Source: Torulaspora globosa
Lineage: Eukaryota > Ascomycota > Saccharomycetes > Saccharomycetales > Saccharomycetaceae
Length of the DNA stretch: 64,000 bases
NCBI RefSeq assembly: GCF_014133895.1
Contig: NC_050734.1
Location: forward strand, 434,001 to 498,000
Direction: 5' to 3'
Positions 57,420 to 64,000 of this stretch are shown here, one piece after another. The notes beneath the pieces were generated by a model. That model did not search any database and was not told the origin of the DNA. It worked only from the letters and a program-made list of their open reading frames with translations. Within the stretch, counting starts at the first letter, position 1. Each line of letters begins with the position of its first letter. The translations under genes were made by a program, and so were the position numbers.

Positions 57420-57491
57420 TCCGATGTAGTGTAACGGCTATCACATCACGCTCTCACCGTGGAGACCGGGGTTCGACTCCCCGCTTCGGAG
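57420..57491 (+). tRNA. tRNA-Glu(CUC)
   Basis: The 72-base gene begins TCCGATGTAGTGTAACGGC and has the anticodon loop CACGCTCTCACCGTG (anticodon CTC). Its T arm is CGGGGTTCGACTCCCCG, and the discriminator is G. It is intron-less, and a T run downstream (57496-57501) is a plausible polymerase III stop. It matches the S. cerevisiae tRNA-Glu family closely, but the acceptor stem has a U6-U67 mismatch (TCCGATG against CTTCGGA). Confidence 0.93.
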
Positions 57492-57542
57492 TTCTTTTTT
57501 AATTTTCTCTCTTGCTATCCCTTAGCTATTTAGGGGGACGAC

Positions 57543-58102
57543 CGGAAAAACATATCCAGAGAAAATCCGGGTCCGGAACATCTTTTTTTGGAGAACAAAG
57601 TGGGGGAGGGGGAGACACACCGGAACAGCGGAAAAAAGCAGCAGGAGAAAACGCCGTGGGAAAATGCAACAAGCCTCCCGAACGTGTTTGTCTAGGGAGA
57701 AAGAACAAAGCCCACAGTTTAATTTTTCCGTTCCGGCGCCGCGTCTGCTTCCCCTCCACGCTGATGGGCACATTTTGCAGCTTACAACCCGTAAACCACA
57801 GCGTACAACGCCGCAAAAACGTGCAGAAGAAAATCCGGTCGGGTTATTTGAGGGCAAAAAAGCATAGTTTTTGCGTGCAGTGGAGAAATATTCCTATTTC
57901 TTCCTGACCAGGTAGATAATCCAGGCTGATAAACCCTTGTCAGACTTTGAATATAAGCCAGTACTAGGAAAGTGCCAAGAAGTTTTGATTTCCGATTTTA
58001 ATTAGCACTGTTTGAGTTGTATTTACGACAACATTTGATTGATCAGCGACTTTCAAGCTTTTTTTGAGCGGAGTACGCTTTGTTCACAATTGTACCGGAA
58101 TA
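57543..58102 (+). promoter_or_regulatory. Cluster of CGGANNA (Rgt1-type) sites upstream of STD1/MTH1
   Basis: Sites fitting CGGANNA are CGGAAAA 57543-57549, CGGAACA 57574-57580, CGGAACA 57621-57627, CGGAAAA 57629-57635, reverse CGGAAAA 57724-57730 and CGGAATA 58096-58102. Four fall within 93 bp. GTGGGG at 57600-57605, next to GAGGGGGA, is Mig1-like. In S. cerevisiae STD1 is controlled by Rgt1 and MTH1 by Mig1. The 131-codon frame over 57512-57907 has no family features and is not called. Confidence 0.6.
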
Positions 58103-58182
58103 ATTTTTTTGATAAGGTATTTCAATTTATAAGCTTAGAGCACAAGCTTTATTAGAGGCTAGGAGAAAATATTATTCTCACA

Positions 58183-59550
58183 ATGTTTGTTTCTCCTCCA
58201 CCGGCTTCAACGACAGGCCGTGGTCTCTCTAAGAGACAGGGTGGAACAAGCAATCATCGGCATAAAGCCAATAGTGGGTTTTTACAATCGATCCCAGAAG
58301 GATCGTCGGCTGTGTCTTATGCTCCGTCGATGGGATCATCACAGTCGTTGGAAGGTTCTCTTTATCAAACGGATTCCCAACCACAGATTCCTATGAAGAA
58401 GGATACGGCTAATTTTGTCAATGCACCACCAGAATACGCTGACCGCGCCAGAGACGAAATCCGTAAAAGGCTGCTGCCATCAGGGAACAGGACACATCGT
58501 TACAGCAGAGCTGACAGTGAAGTGTCGTCTAGACGGTCGAGTGATAATCGTAGTGTTTTTTCGTACAACACATCGTCGGATCAGTCGAGCATATTTTCGC
58601 AGCCAAGCACTGTTTTCACGCATTCCACCGTCGATAGCTCGCCATTTCTGCCTCCTCCAAAGATAGTCACGCATGTGTCGCTGCAGGATGCGCTGCCGAA
58701 GACCTTCTACGACATGTACGCTCCGGAGATTCTGATGTCAGACCCTTCGAACATTCTGTGTAACGGGCGCCCCAAGTTCACCGAGCGAGCGTTGCTGGAC
58801 TGGGAGTTGAACGATATTCGGTCGCTGCTTATAGTTGAGAAATGCAGGCCGGAGTGGGGAAACCAACTGCCGGAGATAGTCACCGATGCGCCCAATTTGC
58901 CGCATTTCAGGTTTCAACTGTTGCCCTTGAACTCGAGCGACGCGTTCATAATCGAGACGCTGGTGAGCTCTGACCTGTACATGGAGGCGAATTTGGATGA
59001 TCAGTTCAAACTGACGAGTGCCAGGTACACCGTGGCCGCGGCAAGGAAAAGACATGAGCAGATGACAGGCCGAGTAGAGCCCATAATGGAGCTGTCGAAG
59101 CCAGAATGGAGAAATATTGTCGAAAATTACCTGCTGAACATCGCAGTCGAGGCTCAGTGCAGATTCGATTTCAAACACCGCTGCTCCGAATATAAGAAGT
59201 TCAAATTCCAGCAATCCAATTTGAAAAGACCGCATATGCCTCCTCCAAAGCTAATTCCAAATACTGATAGAGGGAATTTCATGGAGAACAGCGATCGCTC
59301 GGCCAACGGCAGTAGTCTACTGAAGAAGGCGTTGTTGAAAAATCTGCAACTCAAGTCCTTCAACAAGAATAACGCGGGCGATACTAACAGTAACATTAAT
59401 GATAATAACGCAAGATCGGCTGGCTCGATACATCAGAACGAGGGGAAAATTTCGCTGACAAAGGAAGAGAAAGCCATGCTTTGGTCCCAATGTCAGGCAC
59501 AGGTCTACCAGAGGTTGGGCTTGGATTGGCAACCGGATAAAGTCTCCTAA
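58183..59550 (+). CDS. STD1: Glucose-sensing regulator Std1/Mth1
   Basis: Mth1 and Std1 sit below the glucose sensors Snf3/Rgt2 and let Rgt1 repress hexose transporter genes until they are degraded; Std1 also affects Snf1. The 455-residue product begins MFVSPPPAS, as S. cerevisiae Std1 does. It carries FVNAPPEYADRARDEIRKRLL, the block LQDALPKTFYDMYAPEIL, DPSNILCNGRPKFTERALLDW and RSLLIVEKCRPEWGNQLPE, and ends SQCQAQVYQRLGLDWQPDKVS. There is one gene where S. cerevisiae has STD1 (YOR047C) and MTH1 (YDR277C), so the symbol stands for the pair. Confidence 0.94.
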   Translation: MFVSPPPASTTGRGLSKRQGGTSNHRHKANSGFLQSIPEGSSAVSYAPSMGSSQSLEGSLYQTDSQPQIPMKKDTANFVNAPPEYADRARDEIRKRLLPSGNRTHRYSRADSEVSSRRSSDNRSVFSYNTSSDQSSIFSQPSTVFTHSTVDSSPFLPPPKIVTHVSLQDALPKTFYDMYAPEILMSDPSNILCNGRPKFTERALLDWELNDIRSLLIVEKCRPEWGNQLPEIVTDAPNLPHFRFQLLPLNSSDAFIIETLVSSDLYMEANLDDQFKLTSARYTVAAARKRHEQMTGRVEPIMELSKPEWRNIVENYLLNIAVEAQCRFDFKHRCSEYKKFKFQQSNLKRPHMPPPKLIPNTDRGNFMENSDRSANGSSLLKKALLKNLQLKSFNKNNAGDTNSNINDNNARSAGSIHQNEGKISLTKEEKAMLWSQCQAQVYQRLGLDWQPDKVS

Positions 59551-59712
59551 ACGTAGCATATTCTTTATAGCATCGCATTTATATAAGATTAATGAGTAAT
59601 CACGTGACACCTAAGTCTTATAGTACTCTTAGGTCTAAAATTATGGTGGTAGTGATGAGATATCGAATCATCACCAAGAGAGCTAGCCCCAGTGAAGCCG
59701 ATTGCTAGCGTA

Positions 59713-61125
59713 ATGAGCGAGAAGAAGGAGGATGCGGCAGCTTTGCTTGCATCATTGAAGATAGACTCCAAAAAGGAGGCAGAAACTCCCAAGACCGAGA
59801 CAACTGAGAAGAAAGATGATGCCAAGTCTGTCAGCAATGACAGAAAGGAAGTGGCAGCGGGTTCGAATCTGCTGAAGTCCGAGTATGAAGTTAAAGTTAA
59901 ATTGGCTGATCTGCAAGCGGATCCCAACTCGCCTCTATACAGCGTGAAATCGTTTGAAGAGCTCGGTTTGGCACCTGAGCTGCTGAAGGGAATATACGCA
60001 ATGAAATTCCAAAAACCGTCCAAAATTCAGGAAAGAGCATTGCCGCTATTGCTTCATAACCCACCAAGGAACATGATTGCACAATCGCAGTCTGGTACTG
60101 GTAAGACTGCGGCGTTCTCTTTGACCATGCTGACGAGAGTCGACGTCGCGTTGGGCGACGTGACTCAAGCCATCTGTCTGGCTCCGTCGAGAGAACTGGC
60201 CAGACAAACCCTGGAAGTCATTCAAGAGATGGGCAAGTTCACTAAGATAACCTCGCAACTGATCGTCCCGGATTCGTTCGCCAAAAACCAGCCTATCAAG
60301 GCCCACATCGTGGTCGGAACTCCCGGTACAGTGTTGGATCTGATGCGCAGGAAGCTCATCAACCTGCCACAGGTCAAGATCTTTGTGCTGGACGAGGCCG
60401 ACAACATGCTCGACAAGCAGGGTCTCGGTGACCAGTGTATTCGCGTCAAGAAGTTTCTGCCCAAGACGGCCCAGTTGGTTCTGTTCAGCGCTACCTTCGA
60501 CGAGTCCGTGAGAACGTACGCCAAGAAAGTGGTCCCCGACGCCAACACCCTAGAGCTGCAGAGGAACGAAGTCAACGTCGAAGCCATCAAACAGCTATAC
60601 ATGGACTGCAACAACGAAGACCACAAGTACGAAGTGCTCTGCGAGCTCTACGGGCTGCTTACAATCGGCTCGTCGATCATCTTCGTCTCCACAAAGAAGA
60701 CCGCCAACCAGCTCTACGCCAGGCTCAAGCACGAGGGCCACCAGGTCTCGATCCTGCATGGCGACTTGCAAAGCCAGGAGAGAGACCGCCTCATCGACGA
60801 CTTCAGAGAGGGCAGATCCAAGGTCCTCATCACCACCAACGTGCTCGCCCGCGGTATAGACATCCCCACCGTCTCCATGGTGGTCAACTACGACTTACCC
60901 ACCCTGCCCAACCGCCAGCCAGATCCCTCCACCTACATCCACAGGATCGGAAGAACAGGCCGTTTCGGCAGAAAAGGTGTGGCGATCTCGTTCGTCCACG
61001 ACAAGAAGTCCTACACAGTCCTATCCTCGATACAGAAGTATTTCGGCGACATCGAGATGACTCGCGTTCCCACAGACGACTGGGACGAGGTCGAAAAGAT
61101 CGTCAAGAAGACCCTGAAGGATTAG
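59713..61125 (+). CDS. DBP5: DEAD-box mRNA export helicase Dbp5
   Basis: Works at the cytoplasmic face of the pore with Gle1-IP6 to strip Mex67 from mRNA. From the ATG at 59713 it encodes 470 residues (482 in S. cerevisiae). After a Lys/Glu-rich leader come the Q motif FQKPSKIQ (99-106), Walker A AQSQSGTGKT, PSRELARQ, VLDEADNML, LFSAT, IFVSTKKTANQL, TNVLARGID and HRIGRTGRFGRKG. C-ending codons dominate the last two thirds. A TCACGTGA lies at 59600-59607 upstream. The frame extends seven codons to a GTG. Orthologue YOR046C. Confidence 0.97.
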   Translation: MSEKKEDAAALLASLKIDSKKEAETPKTETTEKKDDAKSVSNDRKEVAAGSNLLKSEYEVKVKLADLQADPNSPLYSVKSFEELGLAPELLKGIYAMKFQKPSKIQERALPLLLHNPPRNMIAQSQSGTGKTAAFSLTMLTRVDVALGDVTQAICLAPSRELARQTLEVIQEMGKFTKITSQLIVPDSFAKNQPIKAHIVVGTPGTVLDLMRRKLINLPQVKIFVLDEADNMLDKQGLGDQCIRVKKFLPKTAQLVLFSATFDESVRTYAKKVVPDANTLELQRNEVNVEAIKQLYMDCNNEDHKYEVLCELYGLLTIGSSIIFVSTKKTANQLYARLKHEGHQVSILHGDLQSQERDRLIDDFREGRSKVLITTNVLARGIDIPTVSMVVNYDLPTLPNRQPDPSTYIHRIGRTGRFGRKGVAISFVHDKKSYTVLSSIQKYFGDIEMTRVPTDDWDEVEKIVKKTLKD

Positions 61126-61373
61126 CCACCCTCGTACATCTTGTATAACTACATACTCGGTCAAGCTGAGCCCAAAGTGGACGCTTTCAGCCTCTCCGTC
61201 GACGATGACTGATCTCGCAGATATTATGCATGCTCGGTTTTTTCGCCCTCTCTTCCAGAAAGGGGGTCCAAGTTTGCTGGTCTCCGGTCAAAAAAGTATA
61301 TAAACTATCAACACTAACTGTTGCGATGAGCTTACGTTGAAACAGTGTAAAGCATCCAAAAAATAAAATTAAG

Positions 61374-61541
61374 ATGGATTCTTCCAAGATCGTCAGTATT
61401 ATCCTAGCAATATTTTTGCCACCACTATCAGTGTTCCTATCCTGCGGATTCGGTACCGAGTTTATTGTCGACGTGGTTTTGACAATCTTGGCTTTCTTCC
61501 CAGGTATGCTTTACGCCCTCTACCTGGCTTTCAAAGCTTAA
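61374..61541 (+). CDS. PMP3: Small plasma-membrane proteolipid Pmp3
   Basis: A 55-residue protein of the PMP3/UPF0057 (LTI6/RCI2) family that helps keep membrane potential and ion balance. The product begins MDSSKIVSIILAIFLPPLSV, a first membrane helix, and has the family loop CGFGTEFIVDVVLTIL and a second helix AFFPGMLYALYLAFKA. Length equals the S. cerevisiae protein. The S. cerevisiae orthologue is YDR276C, beside MTH1 and BSC2. This is the first chromosome-IV member in the interleaved order. A GCGATGAG lies at 61323-61330 upstream. Confidence 0.95.
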   Translation: MDSSKIVSIILAIFLPPLSVFLSCGFGTEFIVDVVLTILAFFPGMLYALYLAFKA

Positions 61542-61662
61542 ATAAAGTATCTAGTTCATGTTATTGTTTCGTAATAATATTTCGTACTTCGAGGCTAATT
61601 GTCTAACTAATAACTAGATCGATTTTCATTTAGTTTGCTATATACAGAACGGTCTGTTGGGC

Positions 61663-61854
61663 TTACAACTGCGGAGCCATCATTTCCATCAGTGGAGACT
61701 GGATGAAGGCTACGCCAGCGACAAAGAGGGTGCCATTGACGACAATGGTGTATAGTGGCGACTCCATGAACTTTTGGAATCTGGATTTTGGAGGCTGTGG
61801 GATGGCAGAAGCGCCAGGGGCCCCAACACCGGGCATACCGAACATTGCAGACAT
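61663..61854 (-). CDS. TOM6: Mitochondrial outer-membrane translocase subunit Tom6
   Basis: Tail-anchored small subunit that stabilises the TOM complex. The 63-residue product has a Gly/Ala/Pro-rich N-terminal part (MFGMPGVGAPGASAIPQPPK). KSRFQKFMESPLYTIVVNG follows, then a single membrane helix and the terminus IQSPLMEMMAPQL. This is almost the same as the recalled S. cerevisiae Tom6 C-terminus (61 residues). Start ATG at 61852-61854. Orthologue YOR045W. Confidence 0.96.
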   Translation of the reverse strand: MSAMFGMPGVGAPGASAIPQPPKSRFQKFMESPLYTIVVNGTLFVAGVAFIQSPLMEMMAPQL

Positions 61855-62144
61855 CTTTACCTGGCTCTCTCGAAGTGGTGAACTGGTCTTGCTGAAGTAG
61901 ACGGAAAAATTATAGGTATAACAAGAGCGTTCGTCAACAGTGACTCGCTAATTAAGAAGGCATGTTGTACTGCATTGAATAGCTAATCTATAGGTTGTTT
62001 GTATGGGAAGCTGTGGCTCAGTTAGCAACTAGGAAGTAGCAAAGACGTCAAAAGGCTAAACGAAAACGAAATGAATGTCCGGCACCTTTCTGTTATGTGT
62101 ATCGTGTATTTTATAGCAATTTGTTGTTCTTGACATCGGTAGCT

Positions 62145-62738
62145 TCAGTGCAAGGCTATCTCGGAGGACTTGGTGCGGCGCAGCTCCGTGAACTGTGGGT
62201 TTGCGCGGATCAGCTCGCCCAGATGCTCGGGAACCAGCGAAGCACACTTCAATCGGTCGCCACTGCCGGCAATGGTCGATCTTCTCGAGCTGGCGCCCTT
62301 CCTGGCGTGGAAATCGTGCGGCAAGCTTGTCAGGCAGTAGTTGGGAGAGTACGGCGTATCGCTCAGCGAGTGCTCGCTGCCGCTGTCGCACCCACTCAGT
62401 ATGCTCACGCCTGAACTGCCGCACCCCTCCCCGTCGCCGGCAGATGTGCTACTCTTCGGCACCTCTTCCTCGGCTCCCACAGGTTCGCTGTTCAGAATAC
62501 GTCCATTCCGCCCGGAAATGAACGATACACTAAGTCCGCTGTGGTTCTTGATGTGGTACGCCTGCCACCGGCAGGAGAAGCTCACCAGTCGACAGAGATA
62601 CAGTACCAGATCAAAAAAGTACAGTGTGATCACCGGCAGCAGTAGGATAAACACGAAGAAGTAGCATGTCCATTGATACACCCGGAACAAAACTTTAGCA
62701 ATCGTCCAAACAGTGTCCAATCCCGGCATCGCAACCAT
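62145..62738 (-). CDS. IRC23: Irc23/Bsc2-type membrane protein of unknown function
   Basis: The 197-residue product from the ATG at 62736-62738 (MVAMPGLDTVWTIAKVL) has a long hydrophobic stretch near residues 20-45, WTCYFFVFILLLPVITLYFF, followed by LVLYLCRLVSF. The rest is a Ser-rich, probably cytosolic C-terminal region. Place and pattern fit S. cerevisiae IRC23 (YOR044W) and its paralogue BSC2 (YDR275W), neither of known biochemical function. Sequence likeness is mainly in the membrane part, so neighbours carry much of the call. A GTG-started extension is not needed. Confidence 0.75.
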   Translation of the reverse strand: MVAMPGLDTVWTIAKVLFRVYQWTCYFFVFILLLPVITLYFFDLVLYLCRLVSFSCRWQAYHIKNHSGLSVSFISGRNGRILNSEPVGAEEEVPKSSTSAGDGEGCGSSGVSILSGCDSGSEHSLSDTPYSPNYCLTSLPHDFHARKGASSRRSTIAGSGDRLKCASLVPEHLGELIRANPQFTELRRTKSSEIALH

Positions 62739-63032
62739 TTTAGTACAGCAAAGCAAAGCAAACAAACTCTCTTTCTTTCTCTCGATCACCAGAAAATACC
62801 AGCTGCTTGCTCGATAGACGATAGATGTTATATGGTGCCTTAACTCATTAGCTGGGGCTTACCAAGAATGTTTATATGCAACCACATGTATCGTTAACTG
62901 ATTTTTTTTTTTTTTCTAAGTATTTTACCCGATGTATTCACTACGCAAATAAGCCTTTTTGTATCTTAAGGTTACTTAACTATGAAGGATTCTATAAAAG
63001 ATAGGCATTCTGGGACGGCGAGTTGGACGTAG

Positions 63033-64000
63033 TTACTCGACGCCGACAGCACTTAGCTCTAGAGTCCATACGCGACGGATGTGTAGCCTTACCGGGATAG
63101 ATATCTTGTTGAGACCGTCCTCGGGGTCCTTCGGGGTCTTGAGGCTTAACGTACGCACTTTCTTGTCTGGGTTGTCTTTGTTGGTGGCCCAAGAACCGTA
63201 CACTTGCACCTCCAGGTTGATCTTTTCTTCGCCCCACCAGCACTTACGGGCGGGCTTTCTCCAGAAGAGCAGTAGCTTTGGGTTTATGTCTGGGCGCGGG
63301 ACCAGGTCGTAGAGTCTTGGCGGTTCAGGGTGTCTTGTCTTGGAGCTGGATCTCTGGGCGGAGGAAGATCTGGAGCGGACGTTGTCGGCGAGCGTGGAGA
63401 GTCTTGATTTGCGCTTCTCTACGACGGGGCGGCCGTGCGACGCAATCGACGTTTGGGACGCGGATTTGGTGGGCAACAGCGCGTTTATGGCTTGATTGTT
63501 GCGGGAGGTCGTCCTGGAGAGCGAGTTCAGCGACACGCTCGATCCCACGGGCGTTATTGTGTTTTCCTGAGCGGCTTTGACCTCTTGTTCCCATTTTGCC
63601 CTCGCCGCGTGGTACTTCTGCCTGAATTCCTCTGTGGTCTCGTTGACAATCCGACATAGCGACAGCGAGCTGATCACTGTCTTGCCCGGCTCTTGGGTTC
63701 TGTTTTCCCATCGGGAGTCCTTCGCAAACCCCGACGAACAAAGCATATCCAGTAGATGTTGCTCGGCGGGCCCCAGGGTTCTTTCTTTGGAGTTCGAGTT
63801 GTTCTTGCCGTCCTTCTGCTTCTTGAGCCTGTTGGAAGAGTACAGTCCCTGGAAGATAGAGGCCTTCGCAGTTAAGTAGCTGCCTGCAGCTGCTTTCACT
63901 TGGGCCATCACATGGTATAGGAGATCATCACTGCTCTCGTCCGAATCGAACTCGAAATCGCTTTGGGGAACACAGTAATAATCTAAGTCTTCCCTTAGCA
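63033..64000 (-). CDS. WHI2: Stress and growth regulator Whi2, 5' end cut by window edge
   Basis: Whi2 binds the phosphatases Psr1/Psr2, activates the stress response through Msn2, and restrains TORC1 when amino acids are low. The frame is open on the minus strand from base 64000 to the stop, about 321 residues; the N-terminal BTB/KCTD-like part is partly outside. The visible start contains LREDLDYYCVPQSDFEFDSD, a run of the BTB region. The Ser-rich middle and the conserved C-terminal block with RLYDLVPRPDINPKLLLFWR, KPARKCWWGEE and IRRVWTLELSAVGVE follow. No ATG should be read as the true start here. Orthologue YOR043W. Confidence 0.92.
   Translation of the reverse strand, partial: LREDLDYYCVPQSDFEFDSDESSDDLLYHVMAQVKAAAGSYLTAKASIFQGLYSSNRLKKQKDGKNNSNSKERTLGPAEQHLLDMLCSSGFAKDSRWENRTQEPGKTVISSLSLCRIVNETTEEFRQKYHAARAKWEQEVKAAQENTITPVGSSVSLNSLSRTTSRNNQAINALLPTKSASQTSIASHGRPVVEKRKSRLSTLADNVRSRSSSAQRSSSKTRHPEPPRLYDLVPRPDINPKLLLFWRKPARKCWWGEEKINLEVQVYGSWATNKDNPDKKVRTLSLKTPKDPEDGLNKISIPVRLHIRRVWTLELSAVGVE

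Noticed and set aside
57512..57907. 131-codon frame between tRNA-Glu and STD1/MTH1
   Set aside because: Begins at a non-ATG codon, composition is random, and it overlaps the regulatory cluster.
60435..61148. 237-codon frame overlapping DBP5 in another frame
   Set aside because: Caused by C-ending codons of DBP5; the Arg-rich product matches nothing.
1..64000. CRISPR arrays, insertion sequences or prokaryotic operons
   Set aside because: No regularly spaced repeats, Shine-Dalgarno patterns or bacterial genes; the window is plainly yeast nuclear DNA.

Overview
This is a nuclear chromosome segment of a budding yeast in the Saccharomycetaceae. Genes are intron-less, densely packed and encoded on both strands. 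Nearly every protein can be matched by recall to a Saccharomyces cerevisiae protein. Genes whose S. cerevisiae orthologues sit on chromosome XV (YOR043-YOR073), chromosome XI (YKR067-YKR083) and, at the right end, chromosome IV (YDR275-YDR277) are interleaved here in one colinear block. Pairs duplicated in S. cerevisiae (VPS5/YKR078W, MSA1/MSA2, YOR062C/YKR075C, VHS3/SIS2, STD1/MTH1, IRC23/BSC2) are each present once. That pattern points to a lineage that did not go through the whole-genome duplication (the Torulaspora/Zygosaccharomyces/Lachancea/Kluyveromyces side). I cannot fix the genus from the sequence alone.

Layout. 1-7.3 kb: SGO1 (cut by the left edge), DAD2, NUP133, RPF2, MTD1. 7.8-20.9 kb: GYP1, TRZ1, VPS5, ALG8, an MSA1/MSA2-type gene, ECM4, CYT1. 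21.4-22.1 kb: a very AT-rich insert made of joined mitochondrial DNA fragments (COX1 exon, LAGLIDADG endonuclease, COX1 C-terminus, ATP8). 22.4-29.9 kb: YNG1, RPL3, a YOR062C/YKR075C-type gene, CKA2, SLD7, LPL1, AIM29. 30.0-31.5 kb: an intron-containing tRNA-Lys(UUU) and, on its upstream side, a decayed Ty3-type retrotransposon. 32.5-50.3 kb: ASE1, SGT1, NOB1, VHS3/SIS2, DRE2, TMC1, YKR070W, MET1, ETT1, BET3, GPT2. 51-57 kb: RSB1, a degenerate MidA/NDUFAF7-like gene, RAT1. 57.4-64 kb: tRNA-Glu(CUC), STD1/MTH1, DBP5, PMP3, TOM6, IRC23/BSC2, WHI2 (cut by the right edge).

How the genes fit together. Most are housekeeping genes: chromosome segregation (SGO1, DAD2, ASE1), nuclear transport and RNA (NUP133, DBP5, RAT1, TRZ1), ribosome production (RPF2, NOB1, RPL3) and membrane traffic (GYP1, VPS5, BET3). 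The most coherent theme is glucose sensing. The STD1/MTH1 gene encodes a co-regulator of the repressor Rgt1. Its promoter, and that of the YOR062C/YKR075C-type gene, both carry clusters of CGGANNA (Rgt1-type) sites, and the latter also carries Mig1-type GC boxes. Other promoters carry the sites expected for the gene: PDRE before RSB1, MCB pair before MSA1, PAC pairs before RPF2 and NOB1, Cbf1 plus Met31/32 core before MET1, Abf1 pair before RPL3, CCAAT box before CYT1.

All orthology calls are from recognition of the sequences. No database search was run.
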